Source of the DNA: Phytomonospora sp040655735
GTDB lineage: Bacteria > Actinomycetota > Actinomycetes > Mycobacteriales > Micromonosporaceae
DNA: 64,000 nucleotides
Direction: 5' to 3'
Assembly: GCF_040655735.1 (NCBI RefSeq)
Contig: NZ_JBFAKK010000006.1
Span: forward strand, 62,001 to 126,000
This document shows positions 15,929 to 25,152 of this stretch, piece after piece. A model generated the notes under the pieces. It had not been told where the DNA came from and made no database searches. It worked only from the letters and a program-made list of their open reading frames with translations. The translations under genes were made by a program, and so were the position numbers. Within the stretch, counting starts at the first letter, position 1. Each line of letters opens with the position of its first letter.

Positions 15929-17437
15929 TCAGTGCTCGCAGAGGGAGAACTCGCGCTCGTAGAGCTGCTCGTTGTGTTCGTCGACGAAGAACTTGCGCTC
16001 CTGCATGAGCTGCTCGCGGAAGCCCTTCGCCTGCTCCAGGGTCATGGTGGAGGTGCCGGACCACGGCTGCTGCGGCGGGATGTCGGCTGTCGACACGATC
16101 TTCTCCGACGGGTCGACCAGGAAGAACGCGAGGATCTTGCGGTGTCCCGGGCGGGTGGGGTCCGCCAGACGGAACGAGCCGACGCGATGTTGCAGGACGT
16201 TCGGAAACGCCAGGCAGCGGCCCACCGAGGTCGTCACCGCTCCGAACTCCTGGTTGAGGGCGTCCTCGTTCTCCAGGCCGTAGACCTCGCGCAGACCGTT
16301 GTCGTCGCTCTGCTCGTAGTCCGGATCGTCGAGCGCCGTCCGGAAGCTCAGCGTGCTCTCGGTGATGTTCTCGCAGTCCCAGTAGTAGATGCCCGTCGAA
16401 ACGATCCGCTCGTTCACCATCCCCTCGACATGCCAGGAACCGCCGCGGTACTCGGGCCGGTCGGGGGTGAGGTGGATGCTCGCGACCTTGACGATGACCT
16501 GGAGCCGGCGGCCGCGCAGGTCGACCCGCTTGGCCTCGTCGGGCGGCTCGGGCGGAGTGAAGTCCGGGGCGTCGGGCACGACGGGACTGCGGTTCTCCCA
16601 CCAGTCGCGGTCGGCGTCCTCCCATGCGCTGACCGCTTCCTCGAACGCCTTATCGTCGTCGAAGGCCGCCCGGTCCGGGTGCTCCGGCTCCGAGTCGTAC
16701 CATCCGTACGGGTCGGCCTCGATCCGCAGGGGCCGCGGATTCCGCAGGTCGGTCAGCACGTTCTCCCACAGCGGGAGCAGGCGCGCGAAGAGGTCCGGCA
16801 GGACGGCGGCGAGGTCGCGATGGGTCTCGGGGTGGACGTTGTTGACATACGAGGCGAAGACGGCTTCGCCCTCGGGGCTGACGTCGACGTCGGTGGGCAG
16901 CCACTGGAACTTCTCCGAGAACTCGTACCGCGAGTAGCGGTCGGTCGGGTTCTGCCAGGCGCGCTCGGGCGCTCCGCTCACCTCGCGCACCAGGCAGAAC
17001 AGAGAGGGATGGACCAGGTCGAGCACCTGGCCGTCGGATCCCGGGTGCCAGTCCCGTTCGTGCTCGGGGACCTGCTCCAGAACCTGCACGGCGTCGCGCA
17101 GCCGGGTCCTGAGCTCGTCGTCGACCAGCGTGTCCGACTGCCACACCCCGTCGACGGCGGACACCTCGATGCCGGTCGGCCCGTCTCGCAGCGCGGCGTA
17201 GTGCGCGAGCTCGGCGAGCACGTAGCGGACCTGTGCCTCGGTAAGGCCCTGGGCGAGCGCTTCCCGCGTCCACCTGGCGACGATCTCGGCGTCGTTCATC
17301 TTGTCGAACCATCCCGGCTTCGCCCGGATATGGGCGCTGCACCGCATCATCTGGAGTTCCCGCAGTGTTCGGGGCGCCGCGTACCACATGGAGCGGGAGG
17401 CATGGAAGGGCAGTGGAAACGCGGACAGGGTGGTCAA
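15929..17437 (-). CDS. DUF4246 domain protein (dioxygenase-like fold)
   Basis: About 502-aa protein of the DUF4246 family, better known from fungi than bacteria. The family signature is clear: SWHVEGMVNERIVSTGIYYWD, ENITESTLSFRTAL, and late VLQHRVGSFRLADPTRPGHRKI. The His in WHVEG, the His in LQHRV and the Arg nearby resemble 2-oxoglutarate/Fe(II)-oxygenase ligands, an inference from pattern. A TTG start at 17437 is chosen: it lies just after a GAGAGGACCGAGAG ribosome site, while sequence upstream is low-complexity. No signal peptide. Function unknown. Confidence 0.78.
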   Translation of the reverse strand: MTTLSAFPLPFHASRSMWYAAPRTLRELQMMRCSAHIRAKPGWFDKMNDAEIVARWTREALAQGLTEAQVRYVLAELAHYAALRDGPTGIEVSAVDGVWQSDTLVDDELRTRLRDAVQVLEQVPEHERDWHPGSDGQVLDLVHPSLFCLVREVSGAPERAWQNPTDRYSRYEFSEKFQWLPTDVDVSPEGEAVFASYVNNVHPETHRDLAAVLPDLFARLLPLWENVLTDLRNPRPLRIEADPYGWYDSEPEHPDRAAFDDDKAFEEAVSAWEDADRDWWENRSPVVPDAPDFTPPEPPDEAKRVDLRGRRLQVIVKVASIHLTPDRPEYRGGSWHVEGMVNERIVSTGIYYWDCENITESTLSFRTALDDPDYEQSDDNGLREVYGLENEDALNQEFGAVTTSVGRCLAFPNVLQHRVGSFRLADPTRPGHRKILAFFLVDPSEKIVSTADIPPQQPWSGTSTMTLEQAKGFREQLMQERKFFVDEHNEQLYEREFSLCEH

Positions 17438-17571
17438 CTCTCGGTCCTCTCGGGTGATGTGCGGTGGCGGAAGGATACTGCGGCGGTCCGACAAGACCGC
17501 CGTCGTCCCGTCATCGCCGCAATCCTCAATGGACTGTCCGATGTCGACGCTGGGAGCCCATGAACCCCGCG

Positions 17572-17611
17572 GATCACCCCGGCCGACAGCGCACCGTCGG
17601 CCGGGGTGATC
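17572..17611 (-). terminator. Strong terminator ending the arabinan operon
   Basis: Perfect 16-bp stem GATCACCCCGGCCGAC/GTCGGCCGGGGTGATC with an 8-nt loop, 20 bp after the stop of the GH43-CBM13 gene. It isolates that operon from the DUF4246 gene. Confidence 0.9.
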
Positions 17612-17631
17612 GGCTCCGCATGACGCCGGGA

Positions 17632-19527
17632 TCACGCCGTGCGCAGGCGGAAACGCTGGCAGGTGTTGTCGAGCCAGGACCACTGGGCGATGTTCGTGCC
17701 GTCACCCAGTCCGCAGCCGGCCAGGTCGACGGCCTTGCCGCTGTGGCGTGCGACGAACCGCGTCGAACCGTCGGGCAGTGGCTCCGGCCTGAACTGGGAG
17801 TTGCCACCGGTACACGCGCCGAGGGCGATGTTCGCCCCATCGGCGGTGGACGAGCCCGCGACCGACAGGCACAGGCCGGTGGCGTTCTGCGGCGACAGCC
17901 GGTAGTAGCCGTTGTCGGTGTGGGTGAAGGTCCACTTCTGGCAGGCGTTGTTCAGGTAGGCCCACTGGCGGACGTTCGTGCCCGACGCGGTGGCGCAGTC
18001 GGCGACGTCGAGCACGCGTCCACTCTGGACGCTCGTGACCGTCTGCGCGCCGACGGGCTGGAACCGCCACTGCTGGCACGCCGCCCCCGACCAGGTCCAC
18101 TGCCGGATCTCGGCGCCGGCCGCCGCACCGCAGTCGGCGACGTCCAGGGCCTTCCCGCTGTTGCGGTTCTGGAGCCGGAACCAGCCGTCGCCGGCCGGTA
18201 TCACCTGCCACTGCTGGCAGGTGTTGTCCAGCCAGGCGAACTGGCGGACGTCGGTGCCGTCGGCCGTACCGCAGTCGGCGACGTCGAGGCTCTTGCCGCT
18301 GGAAGGGTTCACCAGCCGGTAGTAGCCGTCCCCGGTGGCATCGAGGACCCAGCCCGCCGCGCCGCCGGAGCACGCGTACTGGGCAACGTTCGCGCCGTCG
18401 GTGGTCGAACCGCCCGCGACGGCCGCGCACAGACCGCTGTTGCGGTTGACCACCTGGTAGGCCGTTCCCTCGACGGCCGCGGTGATCGGGCCGCGCTCAC
18501 CGGAGGGGACGTTGAGGACCGTCGAGGTCGACACCGGCGCGCCGAAGTTCGGTGTGCCGTCGCCGTTCCAGGTGAACGGCTGCGCCCGCGTCGAACGCGT
18601 CTGCCCGCAGCCCTGGGAGGTCGAGGCGTTGCCGTGGTAGACGATCCAGCTCTGCGTCCCGTCGGGGGACGTGAAGAAGCCGTTGTGCCCGGGCCCGTAC
18701 ACGCCGTTGGCCGCCGAGAACACCGGGTTCGGCGACTTCGTCCACGAGGAGGCGCTGAGCGGGTCGCTCCCGGTCAGCGCGAGCAGCCCGAGCTTGTAGT
18801 ACTGGGTGGAGCAGGCGCTGGCCGAGTAGACGATGAACGTGCGTCCATTACGTTGCAGTGGTTCGGGGCCCTCGTTGACGCGTCCTCCCTGTAGCTCCCA
18901 GCCCAGCGTCGGCCGGGAGATGAGGACCCGGGAACCGGTGACCGTCCACGGGTTGGTCATCCGCGCGATCCACAGACTCTGGTCGGCGCCGGAGAACTCC
19001 GACCACAGCAAGTACAGCTGGCCGTTGACGGTGAGGTAGCTGCCGTCGATGTTCCACGACGCGCCCATCGGCGAGCCCCGGTCGGTGTAGGGGCCCATCG
19101 GGTCGTCGCCGGCGCTCTCCAGGACGCTCAGGTGCTGGTAGTCGAGGGTGCCCGAGCGGCCCGAGACGTAGAGCATGTACCAGCGGGTGCCGTTGGGGCC
19201 ATTGAGGCGGTGGAACTCCGGTGCCCAGTGGGTGCAGCAGCGCTCGGTGGACGTGTCCGACCAGATGGCGGCCGGGGTCGCGGAGCCCAGGCCCGCCAGT
19301 GTGGGCGACTTTCGCATGGTCACCTGCTGGTTCCAGGTCGTGACCGCGAGGTAGTAGTTCCCGTCGTGGAACTGGAGCCAGGGATCGGCGCCGTCGGCGA
19401 GAAGCGGGTTGCGGAAGGTCGTCTCGCCGACTGCCTCCGCGGCGGTCGACGGGATGGTCAGCAGCGCCAGGCACATCAGCAGCGCTGCGAGTAAGCGGGA
19501 GGCGGGTGTCCGCGTTCGGCGGCTCAT
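17632..19527 (-). CDS. Secreted GH43 arabinofuranosidase-like enzyme with CBM13 (ricin B) domains
   Basis: 631-aa secreted glycosidase. The signal peptide is about residues 1-32. A five-bladed GH43 domain covers about 36-350, with the three acidic residues at DGADPW (base), WNIDGSY (pKa modulator) and RVNEGPEP (acid). Two ricin-B/CBM13 trefoils follow (about 355-631) with repeated CGxxxGTxVRQWxW and Q-x-W units. The family suggests arabinan or arabinoxylan side-chain or exo-arabinan release, with CBM13 anchoring to polysaccharide. Codon 12 is TTA. Last gene of the operon starting at 23775. Confidence 0.92.
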   Translation of the reverse strand: MSRRTRTPASRLLAALLMCLALLTIPSTAAEAVGETTFRNPLLADGADPWLQFHDGNYYLAVTTWNQQVTMRKSPTLAGLGSATPAAIWSDTSTERCCTHWAPEFHRLNGPNGTRWYMLYVSGRSGTLDYQHLSVLESAGDDPMGPYTDRGSPMGASWNIDGSYLTVNGQLYLLWSEFSGADQSLWIARMTNPWTVTGSRVLISRPTLGWELQGGRVNEGPEPLQRNGRTFIVYSASACSTQYYKLGLLALTGSDPLSASSWTKSPNPVFSAANGVYGPGHNGFFTSPDGTQSWIVYHGNASTSQGCGQTRSTRAQPFTWNGDGTPNFGAPVSTSTVLNVPSGERGPITAAVEGTAYQVVNRNSGLCAAVAGGSTTDGANVAQYACSGGAAGWVLDATGDGYYRLVNPSSGKSLDVADCGTADGTDVRQFAWLDNTCQQWQVIPAGDGWFRLQNRNSGKALDVADCGAAAGAEIRQWTWSGAACQQWRFQPVGAQTVTSVQSGRVLDVADCATASGTNVRQWAYLNNACQKWTFTHTDNGYYRLSPQNATGLCLSVAGSSTADGANIALGACTGGNSQFRPEPLPDGSTRFVARHSGKAVDLAGCGLGDGTNIAQWSWLDNTCQRFRLRTA

Positions 19528-19570
19528 GGATGTCTCCTATGTGAATGGTGGAAGCTCGGCCGGCCGATGC

Positions 19571-20557
19571 TCAGGAACTCAGGTACGGCCAGCCGTCGGC
19601 GGTCCACGAGACCCACTCGATCCCCAGACGGAAGCCGTAGCCCCCGTAGGAGTGGTAGCCGATCCAGCCCGCGGACAGGGACTGACCGCCCGCGGCGACA
19701 TCGGAGCCCCGGCGCGCGAGGATCACCGTCCCTCCACCCTGGAGCAACTGCCGGCCACCGCGGTCGACGTAGGGACCGGTCACCGAGGTCGACCGCCCCA
19801 CGGCGATCTTGTAGGTGCTGTCGGCGCCCGCGCAGCACACGTCGAAGGACGTGAAGAGGTAGTAGTACCCACCCCGCCGGACGATGTAGGGCGCCTCCAC
19901 CGCGCTCGTACCGGCGGGCCTGCGGTCGGCCAGGTGCACCGGCTGCGCCCCCGCCGCCGGCTTGCCGTTCGAGCCGAGCCTGATCGCGTAGATGCCGCTC
20001 CACCAGGACCCGAAGGACATCCAGCGGACGCCGTCGGCCTCGATGATGCCCGGATCGATGGCGTTGTACGGGTTGCCGTTGAAGGACTCGAAGACCTTCC
20101 CCTGGTCGACCCAGCGGTAGGCGGGATCGGCCGGATCGAGGGTCGTGTTGGTCGCCAGCCCGATCAGCGAGCGCTGCGAGCCGAAGGTCGAGGCGCTGTA
20201 GTACATGTGGTAGACCCCGCCGGCGAGGAAGATCTCGGGCGCCCAGAGGTTGCTCACGCCCGGAATCGCCTGGGGGATCCAGGACGGCTTCGAGTTCCAG
20301 ATGGTGCCGCGGTAGGTCCAGTCGCGGCCGTCGGGTGACGAGCGGACGGTTATCGTGCCGCCCCCTGCTCCCCCTCCGGTGGCGAAGACGTACCAGGGGC
20401 GGCCGGCGGTGCCCACGACGAGCGCGGGGTCGTGCGCGCCGAGGTCGCCGGTGAGCCGGAGCGGCGCGGCCGCCGCGGTGCCCGGGTTGACGAGTAAGGA
20501 GAGGGTCAGCAGCGCACAGGCGAGCAGCGCCGCCGCGGTCCGGTTGTTCTTCGGCAT
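19571..20557 (-). CDS. Secreted GH43 endo-alpha-1,5-L-arabinanase
   Basis: 328-aa secreted GH43 enzyme of the endo-arabinanase type, which cuts the alpha-1,5-arabinan backbone of pectin side chains. The signal peptide is about 1-31 (ends TAAAAP). Catalytic acids are in LGAHDPAL (base), YNAIDPGI (modulator) and SAVEAPYI (acid). The SNLWAPEIF and YYLFTSFD blocks are typical of the arabinanase subgroup. The start ATG at 20557 (MPKNNRTAA) lies 44 bp after the upstream permease. Codon 21 is TTA, within the signal peptide. Confidence 0.93.
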   Translation of the reverse strand: MPKNNRTAAALLACALLTLSLLVNPGTAAAAPLRLTGDLGAHDPALVVGTAGRPWYVFATGGGAGGGTITVRSSPDGRDWTYRGTIWNSKPSWIPQAIPGVSNLWAPEIFLAGGVYHMYYSASTFGSQRSLIGLATNTTLDPADPAYRWVDQGKVFESFNGNPYNAIDPGIIEADGVRWMSFGSWWSGIYAIRLGSNGKPAAGAQPVHLADRRPAGTSAVEAPYIVRRGGYYYLFTSFDVCCAGADSTYKIAVGRSTSVTGPYVDRGGRQLLQGGGTVILARRGSDVAAGGQSLSAGWIGYHSYGGYGFRLGIEWVSWTADGWPYLSS

Positions 20558-20601
20558 GACTGTTCTCTTCCGTTCCTTCGCCGGGGTGGCCTCGGCCGAG
20601 G

Positions 20602-21471
20602 TCAGCCCTTGATTCCGGCGCCGGCGATCCCCGTGACGATCCGGCGCTGGAAGACCATGAAGACGACCAGCAGCGGCACCGCGCTGATCACCGCGGCGGC
20701 CATGTTCTGCGCGTAGGCGATCCCGTAGACGCTCTGCACGACGCCCAGCCCGACGGGCAGGGTCATGATCGAGGGGTCGGTGGTCGCCACGAACGGCCAC
20801 AGGAAGTTGTTCCAGGAGCCGATGAAGGTGAAGATGCCCACCGCGGCCAGGATCGGCCGGGACAGGGGCAGGATCACGCTCCACAGGATCCGCAGGTGCC
20901 CGGCGCCGTCGATGCGCGCGGCCTCCTCGTAATCGCGTGGGATGGCGTCGAAGAAGCGCTTGAGGATGAACACCATCACCGGTGCCACGACCTGGGGCAG
21001 GGCGATTCCCCAGTAGGTGTCCACGAGCCCGAGGGTGGACATCTGCGTGAACAGCGGCACGATCAGGACCTGCGGGGGGACGAGGATCCCGGCGATGATG
21101 ATCGCGAAGAACCAGCTCCGGCCGGGGAAGCGGGTCTTGGAGAAGCCGTAGGCGGCCAGTGAGCACAGCGCGAGCGTCAGGGCCGTGACGAGCACCGAGA
21201 CGATGGTGCTGTTGACGATCCAGCGCGGGATGTCCCCGACCGCCCACACCTCGCGGTACGCGGCGAAGGTCGGGTTCTCCGACAGCCACGCGAGCGGCAC
21301 GAGGGTCGTCTCGGCCTCGGGTTTGATCGAGGTCGCCGCCGCCCACAGCAGCGGCGCGAGCCAGAAGACCGCCGCCCAGAACGCCGCGAAGTACACCAGT
21401 GCCGCGGCCGGGGAGATGACGAGCCTCCTGGGGCGCGCCCGGACCGCCGGCGCGTTCGCCTCAACGGACAT
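20602..21471 (-). CDS. Carbohydrate ABC importer permease, MalG-like
   Basis: 289-aa inner-membrane permease of the MalG/CUT1 type with six hydrophobic segments. The EAA loop that contacts the ATPase is EEAARIDGAGHLRILWSVILPL. The start at 21471 is 2 bp after the stop of the partner permease. Together with that protein and the SBP at 22468 it forms an importer, likely for arabino-oligosaccharides judging from the flanking arabinanases. No ATPase gene is present in the operon. Confidence 0.94.
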   Translation of the reverse strand: MSVEANAPAVRARPRRLVISPAAALVYFAAFWAAVFWLAPLLWAAATSIKPEAETTLVPLAWLSENPTFAAYREVWAVGDIPRWIVNSTIVSVLVTALTLALCSLAAYGFSKTRFPGRSWFFAIIIAGILVPPQVLIVPLFTQMSTLGLVDTYWGIALPQVVAPVMVFILKRFFDAIPRDYEEAARIDGAGHLRILWSVILPLSRPILAAVGIFTFIGSWNNFLWPFVATTDPSIMTLPVGLGVVQSVYGIAYAQNMAAAVISAVPLLVVFMVFQRRIVTGIAGAGIKG

Positions 21472-21473
21472 CG

Positions 21474-22436
21474 CTAGACCTCCTCGCGCGAGAACAGGCG
21501 GAACTGCACGACCGAGAACACGATGATCACCGCGAACAGCAGGTAGGAGATCGCCGAGGCGTAGCCGATGCGGAAGCCGGTGAAACCGGACTCGTAGATG
21601 TACTGGATCAGTGGCCGGGTGGCGAAGTTCGGGCCGCCGCGCGTCATGAGGTAGACCTGGTCGAAGATCTTCAGGGAGGCGACGAGCTGGAGCACGAGCA
21701 CCAGCACGGTGGTGCGCCGCAGCAGCGGCAGGGTGATGCTCCAGAGTTTGCGTCCACCGGAGGCGCCGTCGACGTCGGCGGCCTCGTAAATCTCGCGCGG
21801 GATCCCTTGCAGGGCCGCGAGGTAGAGCAGGTAGTTGAAGCCGACGGTCCACCACAGGGTCGTGACGACCACCGAGATCATCGCGACGCGTTCGTCGGCG
21901 AGCCAGCCGACCTCGGTGAGGCCGAGCCCGGTGAGCGTGTCGTTGACCAGCCCGAATCCCGGCTGGTACAACCAGACCCAGATCATCGTGACGACCGCGA
22001 CGGGCAGTACGAACGGCGCGAAGAAGGAGAAGCGCAGAAACCAGCCGAGGCGGCGCGCCCGCGCGGTCAGCAGAGCCAGGCCGAGCCCGGCGAGGACCAG
22101 GGGCGGTGTGCTCAAACCGGTGAACACCAGCGTGTTCCACAGGGACGACCACACGGCGGGATCGGTGAGGCTCTCGGTCCAGTTCGACCAGCCGATGTAG
22201 CCGGCGGGCGCGCCGGTGAGGCTGCGGTCGGTGAAGGTGTAGGCGAAGCCGGTGATGGTGGGCCACAGCAGGAAAACGGCGAAGAGGACCGCGAACGGCA
22301 GGACGAACCACAGGCCCGCCCAGGAGACCGGCCGCGACCGGATCGCGGGCGGCGGTGCCTCCACCGGCGGATCACTGTCCTCAGTGGACGTACGGACGCC
22401 GGAGTCTTCTCGTGCTCCGGCCGTTGAGCGGGCCAT
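21474..22436 (-). CDS. Carbohydrate ABC importer permease, MalF-like
   Basis: 320-aa permease. The N-terminal 38 residues are Pro/Ser/Glu-rich and cytoplasmic, then there are six TM segments beginning LWFVLPFAVLFAVFLLWP. The EAA loop is YEAADVDGASGGRKLWSITLPLL. Partner of the permease at 20602. The ATG at 22436 lies 31 bp after the SBP stop. Confidence 0.94.
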   Translation of the reverse strand: MARSTAGAREDSGVRTSTEDSDPPVEAPPPAIRSRPVSWAGLWFVLPFAVLFAVFLLWPTITGFAYTFTDRSLTGAPAGYIGWSNWTESLTDPAVWSSLWNTLVFTGLSTPPLVLAGLGLALLTARARRLGWFLRFSFFAPFVLPVAVVTMIWVWLYQPGFGLVNDTLTGLGLTEVGWLADERVAMISVVVTTLWWTVGFNYLLYLAALQGIPREIYEAADVDGASGGRKLWSITLPLLRRTTVLVLVLQLVASLKIFDQVYLMTRGGPNFATRPLIQYIYESGFTGFRIGYASAISYLLFAVIIVFSVVQFRLFSREEV

Positions 22437-22467
22437 GGCTGCACTCCTTGCCGAGAGGCGGGCGGAC

Positions 22468-23775
22468 TCAGGTGGGGTCGGGGATCCGCAGCAAGGTGCG
22501 GAGGATGTCGGTGAACCCGGCGAGCGCCGTCTCGGGTGTCTGGGTGCCGGCGTAGAGGCCCTGGAACACGGCGTTGGCGTCGTCCTGCATCCGGGCGCCG
22601 GAGCCGCTGAACCAGATGTCGGGGTCGAACTGCACGTTCGCGGCGGCGTCCCGGTACTCCGACTGCGGCAGCATCGTCAGGTACTGGGCGCTCTCGGCGA
22701 CGGGAAGGTAGGCGGGGATGTGGCCGCCGCCGGCCCAGGTGATGCCGTTGCGCAGCATCCACGCGATGTAGGCGAGGCTCTCGTCGAGGCGCGCCTGGTG
22801 GCGGTCGCGCCGGTGCGGCAGGACGTAGGCGTGGCTGTCGCCCTGGGTGCGGTGGTTGCCGAAGAAGTCGGGGAACTGGGCGACGCCGAAGTCGAGGCCG
22901 GCCTTCTGGTAGACCGGGATCTCCCAGTTGCCGACCTGCACGACGCCGCCGAGGCCGTTGACGAAGTTCGCCGAGGTCGCCGCCCCGTTGGAGTCGCGCG
23001 GCGCCAGGCCCTCGTCGGCCAGCCGCCGCATCACGTCGAAGGCGGCCAGCGCCTTGGACTCGTCGAGCTGGAAGTCGCCGTCGCCGAAGAGGAGTTCGCC
23101 GTCCTGCTGGCGGTAGAGGGCCCAGAAGGGGCGCCAGCCGGCGTTGGTGTCGAGCGAGGTGCCGAAGGTGCCGGTGACGGCCTTGACCTCCTTGAGCAGG
23201 GCGACGTATTCGTCGACGCCGTGCGTCTCGCGGAGGTGGCCCTCGGCGTCGAGGACGCCGGCGGCGGCGCAGATCTCGCGGTTGTAGTAGTTGACCAGGA
23301 CGTGGGTGTCCATCGGAACGGCGTACAGCTCGCCGTCGACGAAGCACTTGTCCCAGACCGTTCGCTCCATGTCGCTCGCGGCGAGCCCGGCGGACGACAG
23401 GGCGCGGGCGTCGATCGCGTCGAGCAGCCTTCCTGGTGCCAGGCCCTTGAGGCGGGAGACGTGGACGGTGGCGACGGCGGCGCCTCGGCCGCCCGCGGCG
23501 CCCATCGCGAGCTTGGTGTAGAAGGGCGGGCCCCACGCGTAGGTGGTGGCGCGCAGGTCGACGCCGGGATGCTCGGCCGCGTACCGCTGGTGCATCTCGA
23601 TCATCCGGGCGCCGTCGCCGCCGCCGAACAGGTTCCACTGGTCGAGTGCGACGCGCTCCCCGACGTCGTCGACCGAACCGCAGGCCGTTGCCCCGGATCC
23701 GGCGACCGCCAGTGTTATCGCTAACAGAGCGCGGCGACTGACGGTGGGCGGCTGGGGTGTCTCGTGATGCCTCAT
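22468..23775 (-). CDS. Extracellular sugar-binding lipoprotein (ABC importer)
   Basis: 435-aa solute-binding protein, family 1. The N-terminus RRALLAITLAVAGSGATAC carries an Arg pair, a hydrophobic stretch and a lipobox-like Cys at about residue 32, so it is probably a lipoprotein. Mature sequence starts with LDQWNLFGGGDGARMIEMHQRYAAEHPGVDL. Tryptophan-rich ligand segments follow. Codon 18 is TTA and lies inside a LacI-type palindrome (23713-23726). First gene of the arabinan importer operon. Confidence 0.92.
   Translation of the reverse strand: MRHHETPQPPTVSRRALLAITLAVAGSGATACGSVDDVGERVALDQWNLFGGGDGARMIEMHQRYAAEHPGVDLRATTYAWGPPFYTKLAMGAAGGRGAAVATVHVSRLKGLAPGRLLDAIDARALSSAGLAASDMERTVWDKCFVDGELYAVPMDTHVLVNYYNREICAAAGVLDAEGHLRETHGVDEYVALLKEVKAVTGTFGTSLDTNAGWRPFWALYRQQDGELLFGDGDFQLDESKALAAFDVMRRLADEGLAPRDSNGAATSANFVNGLGGVVQVGNWEIPVYQKAGLDFGVAQFPDFFGNHRTQGDSHAYVLPHRRDRHQARLDESLAYIAWMLRNGITWAGGGHIPAYLPVAESAQYLTMLPQSEYRDAAANVQFDPDIWFSGSGARMQDDANAVFQGLYAGTQTPETALAGFTDILRTLLRIPDPT
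23713..23726. promoter_or_regulatory. LacI-family-type palindrome inside SBP gene
   Basis: TGTTATCGCTAACA, a near-perfect palindrome (arms TGTTA/TAACA around TCGC), codons 18-22 of the SBP. It lies 135 bp centre to centre from a related palindrome over the promoter. Confidence 0.5.
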
Positions 23776-23846
23776 TACTGTCTTCTTCCTGCCTGTTCGG
23801 TGTTCGACACATGTCGTTTACCGGGCGGAGATCCGACCATGCACCA

Positions 23847-23875
23847 TTGTTAGCGCTCACATGGAGGCGGGTCAA
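23847..23875 (-). promoter_or_regulatory. Promoter of arabinan importer operon with overlapping operator
   Basis: On the minus strand TTGACC (23875-23870), a 17-bp spacer, then TAACAA (23852-23847). The palindrome TGTTAGCGCTCACA at 23848-23861 covers the -10 and the inner spacer. It matches the general TGnnAGCGCTnnCA pattern of actinobacterial LacI-family repressors. Occlusion of the -10 predicts repression. No LacI gene is in the window; the nearby regulator is ROK type. Confidence 0.65.
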
Positions 23876-23879
23876 GAGG

Positions 23880-23899
23880 TGCGGATGAGCAAATCCGCA
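23880..23899 (-). terminator. Short hairpin after ROK gene
   Basis: TGCGGAT/ATCCGCA 7-bp stem with a 6-nt loop, 12 bp beyond the ROK stop and directly before the promoter of the next operon. Confidence 0.5.
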
Positions 23900-23910
23900 T
23901 GGCGCGGCGG

Positions 23911-25152
23911 TCACGTCGCCGCCTGGATCGTCTCCTTCATCAGCCACACCGCGGGGTGCCGGCGGATCTGGTCGATGGACACCAGCGCGGCTCCGATGAC
24001 CGCCGCGTCCGGGCCGAGCACCGCCGGGCGGACGGTGACCGGCGCCCAGTCGGCGCTGAGGACCCGCTGGGCGATCTCGGCCTTCGCGTTCGCCAGGAGC
24101 CACGACGAGAGGAGCGCGAAACTGCCGCCGAGCAGGACCGTGTCGATGTCGAGGACGTTGATCGCGTCCGACAGCGCGATCCCGAGCGCACGCCCCGCCG
24201 AATCCAGAGCCGCCAGCATGACCGGGTCGGAGCTCTCGGCGCGTGCGGTGACCGCCGCGTCCGGCGTGACACCCGGCCGCACCGGCTCGTCACCGAGAAT
24301 CGCCTGCACGCTCGCATAGGTCTGCAGGCAACCGCGGGAGCCGCAGGAGCACGGCTTCCCGTCGGGATGGACGGTGACATGGCCGAGCTCACCGCCCCAG
24401 CCGCGCGCGCCGCGCATCAGGCGGCCGTTGAGGACGATGCCCGCGCCGATACCGAGCCCGCCCGACACGTAGATGAAGCTGTCGAGGGTGTCGCTGCCGG
24501 CGTAGAGCTCCCCGAGGGCGGCGAGGTTCGCCTCGTTGTCCACGGCCATCGGCAGATCGAGCGGGTCGGCGGTGCTTCTGAGCAGCGCCCCGGCGTCGAC
24601 GTTGCGCCACCCCAGCGCCGGTGCCGACCGGATCAGGCCGTGGTCGACGGCGCCGGGAACGGCGAGGGTCGCGGTGACCACGGTGAGATCCTCGGAACCG
24701 ATCGCCTCGATCGCGGCGCGGGCCATGTCCGCGACGTCGGCGAGCACGTCGGCCGCACCGCGGTCGGCGTACGCGGCGGGCGCGAAGGCCAGGTGGCGGA
24801 CGGTGCCGGTGAGGTCGACGACGCACGCGGCGAGGCCGTCGGAGCGGATGTCGAGTCCGAGACCCGCCGGCCCTTTCCGCGACAGGGTCAGCGCGACGCG
24901 GGGACGCCCGGCACGCCCGTCGTGGGTGCGGCCCGCCTCGGTGATGAGCCGTCCGGCGAGCAGTTCCTCGACGATGCGGGTGATGGTCGGCCGGGTCAGC
25001 CCGGTCACGGCGGCCAGTTCGGTGCGCGAGATCGGCTGGGCGGCACCGAGTATCTGCCGGAAGACGAGTTCGAGGTTGCGGGTGCGCAGGCTCTCCTGCC
25101 GCGCGGGTTCGTCGCTCGGCCGCGGCCGGCTCGGCCGGATGGGCGGCGTCAC
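23911..25152 (-). CDS. ROK family transcriptional regulator
   Basis: 413-aa repressor of the ROK/NagC/XylR type. The winged HTH is at about 30-75 (ISRTELAAVTGLTRPTITRIVEELL). The sugar-kinase-like fold follows with glycine-rich ISGGLGIGAG-like sequence (VSGGLGIGAGIVL) and the zinc motif GELGHVTVHPDGKPCSCGSRGCLQTY. These proteins bind sugars or sugar phosphates and control uptake operons. The GTG start at 25152 overlaps the upstream stop (GTGA). As last gene of the pectin operon it probably senses its products. Confidence 0.92.
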   Translation of the reverse strand: MTPPIRPSRPRPSDEPARQESLRTRNLELVFRQILGAAQPISRTELAAVTGLTRPTITRIVEELLAGRLITEAGRTHDGRAGRPRVALTLSRKGPAGLGLDIRSDGLAACVVDLTGTVRHLAFAPAAYADRGAADVLADVADMARAAIEAIGSEDLTVVTATLAVPGAVDHGLIRSAPALGWRNVDAGALLRSTADPLDLPMAVDNEANLAALGELYAGSDTLDSFIYVSGGLGIGAGIVLNGRLMRGARGWGGELGHVTVHPDGKPCSCGSRGCLQTYASVQAILGDEPVRPGVTPDAAVTARAESSDPVMLAALDSAGRALGIALSDAINVLDIDTVLLGGSFALLSSWLLANAKAEIAQRVLSADWAPVTVRPAVLGPDAAVIGAALVSIDQIRRHPAVWLMKETIQAAT

